Shown one piece after another: positions 1 to 8,048 of a stretch of DNA of 64,000 nt. Numbering within the stretch: position 1 is the first letter of the stretch; every line of letters begins with the position of its first letter. The notes under the pieces were generated by a model. That model was not told the origin of the DNA and made no database searches. It worked only from the letters and a program-made list of their open reading frames with translations. The translations under genes and the position numbers were made by a program. This DNA comes from Nocardia sp. NBC_01503 (GTDB lineage Bacteria; Actinomycetota; Actinomycetes; Mycobacteriales; Mycobacteriaceae): positions 1,550,001 to 1,614,000 of the forward strand of contig NZ_CP109596.1 of assembly GCF_036327755.1 (NCBI RefSeq), given 5' to 3'.

Positions 1-232
1 CGATCATGTTGCTGATCAGGGTGCGGGTCAGGCCGTGCAGCGAGCGGTTCTGACGCTCGTCGTTCGGACGAACGACCTCGAGCTCACCGGACTCCGCCTT
101 GGTGACGGTGATCGGCTCGGCGACCACGTGCGACAGGGTGCCCTTGGGACCCTTCACCGCAACGTTCTGGCCGTCGATGGTCACCTCGACACCGGCGGGA
201 ACCGGGATCGGCTTCTTACCGATACGCGACAT
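1..232 (-). CDS. rplF: 50S ribosomal protein L6 (5' part only)
   Basis: The first 77 codons of ribosomal protein L6 lie here; the rest is outside the window. The translation opens [17 protein letters not shown], the conserved L6 N-terminus. A strong ribosome-binding site (GGGAGG) precedes the ATG at 232. It follows rpsH by 15 bases, the normal spc-operon order, so rpsH-rplF form the start of a transcription unit that leaves the window on the left. L6 binds 23S rRNA near the GTPase-associated centre of the large subunit. Confidence 0.96.
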   Translation of the reverse strand, partial: MSRIGKKPIPVPAGVEVTIDGQNVAVKGPKGTLSHVVAEPITVTKAESGELEVVRPNDERQNRSLHGLTRTLISNMI

Positions 233-247
233 TTGTTCCTACCTCCC

Positions 248-646
248 TTACCAGACGTAGGCGAGGACTTCCCCGCCTACACTCTGCTGCTTGGCCTGAC
301 GGTCCGTGAGCAGACCAGCGGACGTGGAGATGATCGCCACGCCGAGGCCGCCAAGCACCTTGGGCAGGTTGGTGGACTTCGCGTACACACGCAGACCCGG
401 CTTCGACACGCGACGCACGCCCTGCAGGCTGCGCTCACGGCTCGGGCCGTACTTGAGGTCGACGACGAGGTTCTTGCCAACCGGGGCATCTTCGATGCGG
501 TAATCGGCGATGTAACCCTCACGCTTCAGGATCTCGGCAATGTTCACCTTGATCTTGGAGTGGGGGGCCTTCACCTGATCGTGGTACGCCGAGTTGGCGT
601 TGCGCAGACGGGTCAAGAAGTCTGCGATTGGATCAGTCATGGTCAT
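248..646 (-). CDS. rpsH: 30S ribosomal protein S8
   Basis: This is a full-length 132-residue S8, starting [17 protein letters not shown] and ending with the conserved [10 protein letters not shown]8 binds 16S rRNA helix 21 early in small-subunit assembly and is the classical autoregulator of the spc operon. It is normally directly downstream of rpsN. Here rpsN lies more than 7 kb away (7861 or 10356) behind unrelated genes, and rpsH is the first gene of its own unit, with a recognisable promoter at 825-853. The leader of about 170 bases between that promoter and the start codon holds no gene. ATG 646 and ATG 640 are alternative starts. Confidence 0.97.
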   Translation of the reverse strand: MTMTDPIADFLTRLRNANSAYHDQVKAPHSKIKVNIAEILKREGYIADYRIEDAPVGKNLVVDLKYGPSRERSLQGVRRVSKPGLRVYAKSTNLPKVLGGLGVAIISTSAGLLTDRQAKQQSVGGEVLAYVW

Positions 647-824
647 GAGTGACCGCTACCCTTCTCGCCGCGGTTCCCATTCAGCACCGTCACACGGGCG
701 GTCGTGGGCCTACGACAATTCGGTTCGGTCCAGCCGGGAGTGCCCGACCGGATGATTCGCTATCGCCTATCGGGCAACGCCGCACAACGAGGTGCGGACA
801 TAGATGTGCCCAGGCAACCGGTCT

Positions 825-853
825 AGTGTAGGCAACCCCTGCTCAGCCGCCAA
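825..853 (-). promoter_or_regulatory. Predicted sigma-A-type promoter of rpsH-rplF
   Basis: On the minus strand TTGGCG (853-848), a 17-base spacer and TACACT (830-825) form a housekeeping-type promoter. The same architecture, TTGGGC-N17-TACACT, occurs upstream of rplN at 11997-11969. The bases after both -10 boxes are also alike (GACCGGTTGC, then CTATG and CCGCAC). Transcription would start near 818 and give a leader of about 170 bases. It overlaps the intergenic space just past the amine-oxidase stop codon at 876. Confidence 0.7.
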
Positions 854-875
854 ATCGGGGGTGCTGTGGGACTGC

Positions 876-2861
876 TCACGACTGTCCGCGGGGTTGCAGG
901 AGCCGGCGGGCACCTTCGAGAGTAGCGGCGTCGAGGACGTCCTCGAGTTGTTCCCAGCGGGAGACCAGGTCGGCGAGCATTGTCATCATGACGTCGGGGA
1001 ATGCGTAGAGGAATGTCTTGTAGCGGTAGTGGTCGAGGTAGAAGAGGCGGACGGCGGATTCGGCGGTGACCGTGGTGGTGCGAGCGTCGTAGAAGATGTC
1101 GTGGCTGCCCAGGACCGCGCCGGTGGACATGAGGGCGGGTTCGTAGACGCCGCCGAAATCGACCAGCACTTCGCCGTCGGCGATTACGTAGACGCCGTGG
1201 GCCGGATCTTCCTCGCGGCAGATGAGATCGCCTGGGGCGTAGGTGATTTCGTCGAACATCGAGGCGAGGGTTTCCAGGTCGCCGTCTACCAGTGGGGCGA
1301 AGAGGCGGACGCCGAAGGGGTCTACGCCCTCGTTCAGGCAGGCGACTCGTTCGCGGAGGTGGTCGAGGCTCAGGTGGCCGATGCGCATGCGGGCGAAACG
1401 CTTCATGCGTTCGATATCGCGGCGGTGGCGGCGGGCGGTTTCGGTGCTGGGCGGGGCGTAGAGGGAAGGGTCACCGGCTATGCGGGCGGCTTCGCGCAGG
1501 CCCGATTCGTAGGCGCTGTGCACGCAGCCCCAGTGGTAGCTGTTGGTGGCCTCGCCCGCGAAGTAGAGGCGGTCGGCGACCGGCTCGGCGAGGGTGTCGA
1601 GATCGCGCGGGGAGGCGTTGACGCCGATACAGGCGTAGGAGCCGCGGGAGTACGGGTCCGCGGACCAGGCTGTACGCGAAATACGATGGGGTGCAGGGGT
1701 TTCCGCACCGAAGATGTCGCTGACGACCGTGGTCGCATAGTCGTGGACCTGCTCGTCCGACCAGGATTCCATGGTTCGGCCGAGTGATGCGCCGAGCAGC
1801 AGGACCAGGATCGGTTTGCCGTGCGACTTCCACATGCTGATGACCACGGTGGGGTACCGCTCGGTCTCGCGGCACAGGTAGCCGTAGACGTATTGCTCTG
1901 CGGGCCAGAATCTTTCGGCGTAGTGCAGGGCGATCTTGTTGAGGGTTCCGAAGCCCAGCCGGTCCAGGGCGTGTCGTTTGCGCGCGGGCAACGGAGGATC
2001 GAAGAGCAGGTCGCCGGCTTTGAGGACGCCGAGCGGAACGGTCACCAGGACCTTGTCGGCGTCCCACCCGCCGGTGTCGGTGGTGACGCGAACACCGTTG
2101 TCACCCTGAATGATTCGGCGCACCGGTGATTCGAGTTCGATATCCGCGTCCGCCGCCAGGGACGCGATCACCGCCTGATATCCGCCGTGCAGGATGCTGT
2201 CGCCGTATCCGTAGACGCGGTAGCCGTCCTCCCAGTATTTGAACGACAGCAGGTCGGGATCCTCGGCGACATCCTCGCGCAGGATCACATTGAGGTGATA
2301 GCGGATGGCCTGTTCGTCGTCACGGCTGTGCCCGGCCGCGGCGAGGATCTCGTCGATGACCCCGGCCAGTGACATATCCGGATGGCCGCGGCGGCGGGCG
2401 AGCTCGGCGCGCTGCTCCAGTTCGTGCAGCACCTGATCGGCGAGCTCCAGGGTGCGGTTCTTCACCGTGCTGGTGGTGATCTGCCCGTCCGGGCCGAACA
2501 GGGTCAGACTGTCGAATCCGCCCGTATAGGAGCTGTCCCCACCCACATAGCTGTACGGAATCCCCAGCCCCTCAACCAATTCGGTGAGCGGATTCCCCTC
2601 GGTCCCATGAATCCAATGCGCCCCCAGATCCACCCCGTCCGCATCGGTCCAGATCCGCCCGCCGACCCGATCTCTGGCCTCCAGCACCACCACCTCGTAC
2701 CCGAGTTTGCGAAGAGCTTGCGCGGCAGCCAATCCCGCAATCCCCGCCCCCACCACGACCACGCCCGTCCGCCGCACCCCGGCGTCCACACCCCCCGCGA
2801 CCTGCCCCGCTACCGCAGGCCCCGAGCTCCCGTCCGAAAAAGATCCACACGGCTGAGTCAT
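876..2861 (-). CDS. Flavin amine oxidase fused to a C-terminal cNMP-binding-like domain
   Basis: This 661-residue protein is predicted to oxidise an amine with FAD. The N-terminal dinucleotide fold reads GAGIAGLAAAQAL followed by VVLEARDRVGGRIW (about residues 35-75), and the C-terminal FAD signature is YFAGEATNSYHWG near residue 430, as in the monoamine/polyamine oxidase family. After about residue 500 it continues into a cyclic-nucleotide-binding/CAP-effector-like beta-roll (APGDLICREEDPAHGVYVIADGEV). The phosphate-binding cassette is atypical: the usual GE is missing and only ARTTTVTA remains, so nucleotide binding is doubtful. I chose ATG 2861 (MTQPCGSFS), because an in-frame ATG at 2951 would overlap the upstream DUF397 gene. 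There is no signal peptide. The substrate cannot be read from the sequence. Confidence 0.85.
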   Translation of the reverse strand: MTQPCGSFSDGSSGPAVAGQVAGGVDAGVRRTGVVVVGAGIAGLAAAQALRKLGYEVVVLEARDRVGGRIWTDADGVDLGAHWIHGTEGNPLTELVEGLGIPYSYVGGDSSYTGGFDSLTLFGPDGQITTSTVKNRTLELADQVLHELEQRAELARRRGHPDMSLAGVIDEILAAAGHSRDDEQAIRYHLNVILREDVAEDPDLLSFKYWEDGYRVYGYGDSILHGGYQAVIASLAADADIELESPVRRIIQGDNGVRVTTDTGGWDADKVLVTVPLGVLKAGDLLFDPPLPARKRHALDRLGFGTLNKIALHYAERFWPAEQYVYGYLCRETERYPTVVISMWKSHGKPILVLLLGASLGRTMESWSDEQVHDYATTVVSDIFGAETPAPHRISRTAWSADPYSRGSYACIGVNASPRDLDTLAEPVADRLYFAGEATNSYHWGCVHSAYESGLREAARIAGDPSLYAPPSTETARRHRRDIERMKRFARMRIGHLSLDHLRERVACLNEGVDPFGVRLFAPLVDGDLETLASMFDEITYAPGDLICREEDPAHGVYVIADGEVLVDFGGVYEPALMSTGAVLGSHDIFYDARTTTVTAESAVRLFYLDHYRYKTFLYAFPDVMMTMLADLVSRWEQLEDVLDAATLEGARRLLQPRGQS

Positions 2862-2917
2862 AGCCAAAGTATCGGCGATGATCTCCGCGTACGCCCCGAG
2901 TTTGCTCCGACGCGCTA

Positions 2918-3112
2918 CTACAAGATGCCACTGGCGAGGAAGGTGTCCCACTGACTGGCGGTGAAGATCAGCGCTGGGCCGCTCGGATCCTTGGAGTCAC
3001 GGACGCCGACGTGGCTTGCGGTGGCACCTACGAAGGCGACTTCCACACACTCGCTGGCGGTCGAGGACCGGGAAGACTTGAACCATTTAGCGTTTGACAG
3101 GTCAACGGTCAT
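2918..3112 (-). CDS. DUF397 domain protein, partner of the adjacent HTH regulator
   Basis: This is a 64-residue protein. The DUF397 hallmarks are visible: WFKSSRSSTASECVEVAF at the start, VGVRDSKDP in the middle, and LIFTASQWDTFL at the end. Its ATG overlaps the stop codon of the upstream HTH gene (ATGA), so the two are translationally coupled. In actinomycetes such small acidic proteins are usually encoded beside an XRE-type regulator, as in the WhiJ-like pairs of Streptomyces, and are thought to modulate it. The biochemical role is unknown. Confidence 0.88.
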   Translation of the reverse strand: MTVDLSNAKWFKSSRSSTASECVEVAFVGATASHVGVRDSKDPSGPALIFTASQWDTFLASGIL

Positions 3113-4008
3113 TCCGTGTACTCCTTGGCAACTCGGACCATCATGTCTCTGGTCTCTTGCTGACTCAACGCTACCGCTTCCAGCGCCAAGATCGCCTCTC
3201 GATAGCGGTCCACGATGTCTTGGCGTTCGTGATAGAGCGCGCCGATTGCACCCTCGAGATAGACCACGGCCGGAACGACCAATCCGCTTGTGCCGCGCGG
3301 GAATTGCAACATGGTGAAGGATTGGATCTTCAGCCCACGGTGCGAACCCGTAGAGAACGGGATCAACCGAATACTCACATTGGTCCGCTCACTGAGCTCT
3401 GCGAGCCACCGCATCTGTGCCGCCATGACGGCCGGGCCGCCTGGCTGATGCCGTAAGACCGCCTCTGACAGCAGGAAGTCCATTTGGAAGTCGGCGTCTT
3501 CCAACCTGGCCTGCCGATGCAGGGACAACTCGATTCGTCGCTCGGTATTTAGGACACTCAGGTCCGGATTGTCGATCTTGGCTATCGCGCGCCGATAGTC
3601 GACGGTCTGTAGCAGACCTGGTACCAGCACCAATTGGTGACTGGTGATCCGCTCTGCGGCCGACTCCAAGCGCAGGTATCTCGGGAAGTGGGCATCCAAC
3701 TGATCGGCATACGCCTGCCAGTAGCCCTTCGAGTTACCTTGCGCCCTGGCCGTTTTATCCTGTTCTTTGACCTCACTCCAGAGCGACAGCGCCTCTCGTT
3801 GCGTATCAGCGTCCGCACCATAGAAGTCGAAAAGTATCCGAAGTTGCGGTGTAGTGAGCTTGGTAGGCGAGCCTTCCTCGAGACGCATGAGCGTCTGGCG
3901 AGATATCTCCAGATGCAACGACGCTGACAGCGTGCTCTTTTTCGAACGCACTCTGAGCTCTCGCATGTAGTTCCCGAAATCCATGCGAGAGACTGTTGAT
4001 CCAGCCAT
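3109..4008 (-). CDS. XRE-family HTH regulator with DUF5753 domain
   Basis: This 299-residue cytoplasmic regulator has an N-terminal helix-turn-helix (about residues 12-65, RSKKSTLSASLHLEISRQTL and LEEGSPTKLTTPQL). The long C-terminal DUF5753 sensor-like region (about 100-290) contains the family motif LVPGLLQTVDYRRA and a RQARLEDADF segment. It is coupled to the DUF397 gene and is transcribed away from two small genes on the plus strand. Family knowledge says such pairs control development or antibiotic production in Streptomyces (WhiJ type); the target here is unknown. The start ATG 4008 has GAGG upstream, and ATG 3984 is an alternative. Base composition is lower in GC than the surrounding ribosomal and NRPS genes. 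Confidence 0.88.
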   Translation of the reverse strand: MAGSTVSRMDFGNYMRELRVRSKKSTLSASLHLEISRQTLMRLEEGSPTKLTTPQLRILFDFYGADADTQREALSLWSEVKEQDKTARAQGNSKGYWQAYADQLDAHFPRYLRLESAAERITSHQLVLVPGLLQTVDYRRAIAKIDNPDLSVLNTERRIELSLHRQARLEDADFQMDFLLSEAVLRHQPGGPAVMAAQMRWLAELSERTNVSIRLIPFSTGSHRGLKIQSFTMLQFPRGTSGLVVPAVVYLEGAIGALYHERQDIVDRYREAILALEAVALSQQETRDMMVRVAKEYTE

Positions 4009-4209
4009 TTCGTTAGCCTCGCTAGTTGGGGATCGACCTCCACGGACATGTCCGCCGCGGACTTCAATCGTATTTCAGGAAATCTCAGCCATAACTGTTT
4101 TCGCAGAATGTCTGCGGGTGTCTACTTGGCATATCACCGAGCGAGGACAGCGCGCATCCATCGCCCAAATCGATTCTCCCCGAACACCATCGAACAGGAG
4201 ATGGTTGAA

Positions 4210-4416
4210 ATGTCGTCGGATACAGGCTCTTTGATCCTGATAGCGCTCTCCTGCCTCCTGCTGGTGGCAGCCATCCACTGGGGGATCTCCGACCCCACCC
4301 ACCCCTGGACGCCGCCCGCGCCGAGTGAATCCCCCCTCGTCGCGGGCGGCCACCACCTCCCTCGAGTCCCCTTACACAACCGGCACCGCCTCCACGGCCG
4401 ACATCGCGCCAGGTGA
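4210..4416 (+). CDS. Small predicted membrane protein
   Basis: This is a 68-residue open frame with one clear hydrophobic helix near the N-terminus (SLILIALSCLLLVAAIHWG) followed by a proline- and histidine-rich tail. AGGAG at 4196-4200 fits ATG 4210 (9-base spacing) better than ATG 4201. It is divergent from the HTH gene and ends 4 bases before the next small frame, suggesting a two-gene unit. I recognise no family; coding status is moderate. Confidence 0.45.
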   Translation: MSSDTGSLILIALSCLLLVAAIHWGISDPTHPWTPPAPSESPLVAGGHHLPRVPLHNRHRLHGRHRAR

Positions 4417-4420
4417 AGCC

Positions 4421-4618
4421 ATGTACTCAACCGTCTCCCACTACCGAATCCCCACCCCGCGCCCCCTCACCCCACTGGAGATCAGAGCCCTACTGCACCG
4501 CCACGCGACCTGCACACCAGGCAAAGGCCACACCCCCGACAACTGCAGCGCCCGCACCCAACTCCTACAGCTCAACCCCGAGCGCCCCAACCCACCGCCC
4601 AGCCCGGCAACCTACTGA
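4421..4618 (+). CDS. Small hypothetical protein
   Basis: This is a 65-residue frame, MYSTVSHYRIPTPRPLTPLE and onward, with a central LEIRALLHRHATC segment and a proline-rich end. Similar short proteins often accompany HTH/DUF397 loci in actinomycetes, but I cannot assign a family. Its 3' end overlaps the end of the convergent secreted-protein gene by 7 bases. No strong ribosome-binding site is visible, so translation may depend on the upstream small gene. Confidence 0.4.
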   Translation: MYSTVSHYRIPTPRPLTPLEIRALLHRHATCTPGKGHTPDNCSARTQLLQLNPERPNPPPSPATY

Positions 4619-4944
4619 GGGCTGCACCCATCAGCGACCAGATCGCCCGGTGCGGCGCGCATACCGATCGTCGCGATACCCGCCACGCAGTACCAAAAGC
4701 TCCCCCGATCCTGCTTCAACTGCACATAGAACTTGTCCACCGGCCCCTGCGACGGAAACCCCGGCGACGCGATACACCCGTACCCCTCCAACTGGCGCTC
4801 CCCCGTCGCCTCGACCCGATCACACGCGAACGTCCCGCCCTTCGGATACTCAGCACCCGCCACCGCGGGAAACCCAACACTCCCAGCGACCGCCGCCGCA
4901 CCGACCACACCCACAACACCCGCCCGAATCCCCTTGCCCCACAT
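4612..4944 (-). CDS. Small secreted protein of unknown function
   Basis: This 110-residue protein has a Sec signal peptide: a basic start MWGKGIRAG, a hydrophobic core, and a likely cleavage after FPAVAGA. The mature part contains three or four cysteines (TFACDRVEA, GYGCIASPG, FWYCVAGIA, ADGCSPQ), consistent with disulfides outside the cell. GAAGGGA lies upstream, so ATG 4944 gives better spacing than ATG 4950; an in-frame frame extends further upstream but lacks a ribosome-binding site. I recognise no family. Confidence 0.6.
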   Translation of the reverse strand: MWGKGIRAGVVGVVGAAAVAGSVGFPAVAGAEYPKGGTFACDRVEATGERQLEGYGCIASPGFPSQGPVDKFYVQLKQDRGSFWYCVAGIATIGMRAAPGDLVADGCSPQ

Positions 4945-5047
4945 ATACATTCCCTTCAACGCAGTTCCCGAACCCCCCGGTCCGGCCCTGCGATCGTAAC
5001 CAGACCCACCGACACAAACCCCAGAGCACATGCGGCACTGGACAATC

Positions 5048-5108
5048 GATCACCAGGACATGGGGGCGGCGATACGCCACACAAACCAACCCTCATCTCC
5101 TGGTGATC
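5048..5108. repeat. 11-bp perfect inverted repeat
   Basis: GATCACCAGGA (5048-5058) and TCCTGGTGATC (5098-5108) are exact inverted copies separated by 39 bases. They lie between the start of the secreted-protein gene and the stop of the DUF3558-like lipoprotein gene, both on the minus strand. It could be a transcription-termination or operator structure; no T-tract supports a terminator. Confidence 0.4.
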
Positions 5109-5142
5109 GCACGTCCAGGTTGTCAGGTGTTGCGCTGGGGCG

Positions 5143-6114
5143 TCATTGTGCGGGGAAGAGGAGCAGGATCTGGCGCATGACGTCGGTCAGGACTTCGTCG
5201 TTCTTGCCGGTGACGCTGACGGTGGGGACGAGCGCACCTAGGGCGGGATCCGGGGTCGAGGGGTTGATCGGCTGGCCGAGGACTGCGGTATAGAAGTGGA
5301 AGTCGTTGGCGCTGTCGGTATCTCGATAGACGATGTGGCCGTCGATAGGGTCGGCGGGCTGGTCGTCGGGGCGCGAACCGAGGATGGACTCTTGTTTCTC
5401 GTAACCGTAGGCGATCGAAATCTCGTCGCCGCGGTAAGTGAAGTCGCAGGTGCGCATGCGGCGATCGGCGGGATTCACGGTTACGCCCAGTTTGGGCAGA
5501 ACGTCGCAGGGGTCGGCGGCGGTCAGGACCGTGCGTGCAGAATCGGGTGAGGTGCCGCGCGGGGGTTCTTTCACCCATTCGGCGATGGCGGTGTGCAGCA
5601 ATTGCTCGCCGAGGTCGCAGGGTTCGGTACCCAATGGCGAGTCGATGAACATCATCAGCGCGGCGCCGGATGGGAATTGCGCTGTGGCCGTGCAACTTCG
5701 CTCGACGAGCTGTCCGAACTGCTCGGCCGAGAGATTCTCGCGATTGCCCGCGAGCGATACTCGCGTACCGTCGATCGTCTTGTCGATGCTCTTGGCACCC
5801 TTCTGCACGGTGGCCACGACCACCGCCCAACTCACATCGATGCCCTTGTACGACTCCGCCGGGCCGGTCTCCGCCTTACACGAATCGGGCTGATCGTTCA
5901 TCACCGAACGCACCGCGCCGAGCTTGCCCAACTCGGCGCGCGATAGCAGTGCGCACGGATCGATACCGCGAGCCCTATGCAGCACCTCGAGCCGTTGCTC
6001 ATCGTTCTGTGGTGCGGTGAACCAAAACCCGGTCGGCTGAGCCGATCCCCCGCCATCCCCGCACGCGGTGAGGACCAGCAGGGGCAGGGCCGCGATCGCC
6101 AGGCGGCGGATCAA
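5143..6114 (-). CDS. DUF3558-like lipoprotein
   Basis: This is a 323-residue predicted lipoprotein with signal peptide and lipobox LLVLTAC at residues 12-18. The mature protein appears to contain two related halves, each opening with a DPC motif (GIDPCALLSRAELGKLG near 50 and AADPCDVLPKLGVTVN near 205) with later paired cysteines, the pattern seen in mycobacterial/nocardial DUF3558 lipoproteins. Its ATG overlaps the stop of the upstream lipoprotein gene (ATGA), so the two are co-expressed and both face the outside of the membrane. Function is unknown. Confidence 0.72.
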   Translation of the reverse strand: MIRRLAIAALPLLVLTACGDGGGSAQPTGFWFTAPQNDEQRLEVLHRARGIDPCALLSRAELGKLGAVRSVMNDQPDSCKAETGPAESYKGIDVSWAVVVATVQKGAKSIDKTIDGTRVSLAGNRENLSAEQFGQLVERSCTATAQFPSGAALMMFIDSPLGTEPCDLGEQLLHTAIAEWVKEPPRGTSPDSARTVLTAADPCDVLPKLGVTVNPADRRMRTCDFTYRGDEISIAYGYEKQESILGSRPDDQPADPIDGHIVYRDTDSANDFHFYTAVLGQPINPSTPDPALGALVPTVSVTGKNDEVLTDVMRQILLLFPAQ

Positions 6115-6887
6115 CGGACGGAGCCGAGGCAGAGGGCTTTGGGGAGATCGCCGGGGCGGCTGTAGGTGTAGGTGGCGTTGGAGCCGCGGACGTTCTCGCA
6201 GAAGGATTCGTTGATTTGGGAGCTCAGGATCTTGTAGTCGGCGTCCGGGCTGGAGCAGGGGGTGACGACCACTTCGTTCTGACCCGACTTCTTCAGACAG
6301 TCACCGACCTTGGCGTTGTCGACCGTGCGGGTGGGGTCGGAATCCTTTGCGATCAAACAGAATACGACGCCGCTACCGATGGATCCGATACCCTCCTTGG
6401 CCTTCAGCACATAGCTGTAGCTGGTTTGCGTACCAGCCACACTGCTGCACTTCGAGTCCGACATGAAGCTGGTCGTGTCGAGCCGGGCCAGGACGCGATA
6501 AACGGCAGTGGGGTCCCCACAGTCCGCCTTCTTCACATCATTGACGCTGGTATCGGTGACACACTCCCCCTTCTGGGCGGTGTTCACGGCGTGCGCGACG
6601 TCAGCACCCTTGATCCCCACACAAATCGCCCCATCCCCCTTGTCGTAGTACACGTACTCGGTCCCCGCGACATCCACACACTTGTCATGCGCCTTACCGC
6701 TCCCCGCGCGGTCGAGCACCACGAACCCAGCCTCCGACGCATCACACCCCACCTTGTCGAAGCTGTCATCCCCCGACTTCTTCAAACAATCCCCCTGCGA
6801 CATCGACGAAGCACCCCCGCCGATCAACCCACACCCACTCGTGAACAACGCCAACAGCACAGCCGAAACCGCAACAGCCCAACGCAT
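6111..6887 (-). CDS. LppU-like lipoprotein with internal repeats
   Basis: This 258-residue lipoprotein has lipobox LFTSGC at residues 15-20. The mature part is built from three repeats of about 75 residues, each with a GDCL/GECV opening, a VxCxx cysteine motif and a conserved alanine-cysteine ending (QGDCLKKSGDD, KGECVTDTSVND, VGDCLKKSGQN). This pattern matches LppU/SCO3897-type actinobacterial lipoproteins, whose role is unknown. GGAGGGG precedes the ATG. It is the first gene of a two-gene lipoprotein operon. Confidence 0.7.
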   Translation of the reverse strand: MRWAVAVSAVLLALFTSGCGLIGGGASSMSQGDCLKKSGDDSFDKVGCDASEAGFVVLDRAGSGKAHDKCVDVAGTEYVYYDKGDGAICVGIKGADVAHAVNTAQKGECVTDTSVNDVKKADCGDPTAVYRVLARLDTTSFMSDSKCSSVAGTQTSYSYVLKAKEGIGSIGSGVVFCLIAKDSDPTRTVDNAKVGDCLKKSGQNEVVVTPCSSPDADYKILSSQINESFCENVRGSNATYTYSRPGDLPKALCLGSVR

Positions 6888-6970
6888 CCGGAATCCCCTC
6901 CACTTATCCGATGAACCGCCACGCTAGCGAACCAACCCGACCTAGACCAACTGGAGAGCTGATGGCCGGA

Positions 6971-7111
6971 TCATGGCCGGTAACAACGCTTATCCAGCAA
7001 GAGATCGAAGTCGCCGCGCTGACCCATTTCGGCCAGTTCGTCCAGCGCCTTGGCTCGCGTGAGCCGGTTCGAGTCTTCTGCGGCGTCGTCGTTCTGCGTG
7101 GTATCGGACAT
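6971..7111 (-). CDS. Small hydrophilic hypothetical protein
   Basis: This is a 46-residue frame, MSDTTQNDDAAEDSNRLTRA and onward, ending LLLDKRCYRP. GGGAG lies 5 bases before ATG 7111, which is preferred over the adjacent ATG 7114. It is divergent from the Uma2 gene with about 60 bases between starts. The charged, helix-prone composition suggests a real small protein, but no family is recognised. Confidence 0.45.
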   Translation of the reverse strand: MSDTTQNDDAAEDSNRLTRAKALDELAEMGQRGDFDLLLDKRCYRP

Positions 7112-7174
7112 CATGACTCCCGCAGTGATCGGACAGCGCACCGACCGATCGGTGCTGTGAGTAGGGTGAACGGC

Positions 7175-7786
7175 ATGCCGAGACCGCAGGACGAGTCTCC
7201 TCGCCTCGTATCGCTGGAGGAGTTCTTGGCAGGGCCTCCCGGTGCGTTCGCGGAGATCAACGACAGTGTGTTGATCACCGCCAAACCGCAGTCGCCGGAA
7301 CATGATCTGGTTATTCGGCGGTTGGCGACGGCGTTGGAATATGCCGTCGACCCTCGAGGGCCGTGCCGCGAGGTACACAGTGACACGCCGGTGCGGTTGG
7401 CGGATGCCGAATCCGGGGAGAAGAACCGGCGGCTGCGGGTTCGGTATCCGGATCTGATGATGCGCGACTGTAGTGACGGTCCGTATGACGTTCAGCGGGT
7501 CGCGCGGCAGATTCTGCTGGTGGTCGAGGCGACCTCGGAGGACACTGTCGACACCGATATCGGGGTGAAGCGGGAACTGTATGCGCGCGAAGGGATTCCG
7601 GTTTATCTGATCGTGCACTTCGACAAGGGCTGGCAGCAGATCACCGAGATCGAGGAGTGCCGGCTCGACTGGTCGGGGCGGCGCTACGTTACTCGGCACA
7701 CGCATACCGACGCGCTGGTTCTCACCGATCCGGTGAATCTCGCGATCACCTTCGCGGACTTGCAGAGCCGACTTCCCCGACGCTGA
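7175..7786 (+). CDS. Uma2-family (DUF820) putative nuclease
   Basis: This 203-residue protein of the Uma2/DUF820 family has a PD-(D/E)XK-like fold. The core is visible: VRYPDLMMRD (about 88-98), then ILLVVEATSEDTVDTDIGVKR (about 115-136) with the D, E and K acidic/lysine set, followed by YAREGIPVYLIV. These proteins are abundant in actinobacteria and cyanobacteria; catalytic activity in vivo is unproven. ATG 7175 is preferred; GTG 7166 is an alternative. It converges on the terminator behind rpsN. Confidence 0.8.
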   Translation: MPRPQDESPRLVSLEEFLAGPPGAFAEINDSVLITAKPQSPEHDLVIRRLATALEYAVDPRGPCREVHSDTPVRLADAESGEKNRRLRVRYPDLMMRDCSDGPYDVQRVARQILLVVEATSEDTVDTDIGVKRELYAREGIPVYLIVHFDKGWQQITEIEECRLDWSGRRYVTRHTHTDALVLTDPVNLAITFADLQSRLPRR

Positions 7787-7805
7787 GGGACACCCCGGGC
7801 ACGCG

Positions 7806-7838
7806 AAAAGCCCCTCCCGATCGGAATCGGGAGGGGCT
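7806..7838 (-). terminator. Rho-independent terminator after rpsN (downstream copy)
   Basis: AGCCCCTCCCGAT (7809-7821) pairs perfectly with ATCGGGAGGGGCT (7826-7838) across a 4-base loop. Read on the minus strand, the stem is followed by TTTT, so it ends transcripts from the 7861-8046 rpsN copy. It sits 3 bases from the edge of the 519-bp duplication. Confidence 0.85.
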
Positions 7839-7860
7839 CAACGAGTTCGGTAGTGCTACG

Positions 7861-8046
7861 TCACCAGGACGACTTGTGCACGCCCGGGAGTTCGCCGCGG
7901 TGGGCCATCTCGCGCAGGCAGATACGGCAGAGGCCGAACTTGCGGTAGACGGCGTGCGGGCGGCCGCAGCGCTGGCAGCGGGTGTAGCCGCGCACCGCGA
8001 ACTTCGGCTTGGCGTTGGCCTTGTTTACAAGGGCTTTCTTGGCCAT
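7861..8046 (-). CDS. rpsN: 30S ribosomal protein S14 type Z, second identical copy
   Basis: This is a 61-residue zinc-type S14 with the two CxxC pairs (CQRC and CRIC) of the short S14 class. It is base-for-base identical to the copy at 10356-10541 because it lies inside the 519-bp duplication. It may be transcribed only by readthrough from the AlbA_2 gene and the truncated rplE fragment, and it has its own terminator at 7806-7838. Either copy could supply S14; identity points to a recent duplication or to gene conversion. Confidence 0.93.
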   Translation of the reverse strand: MAKKALVNKANAKPKFAVRGYTRCQRCGRPHAVYRKFGLCRICLREMAHRGELPGVHKSSW

Positions 8047-8048
8047 TC

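Noticed and set aside
804..1787. A 327-codon plus-strand frame
   Set aside because: It is antisense to the amine oxidase, which has convincing FAD motifs, and starts inside the rpsH promoter region.
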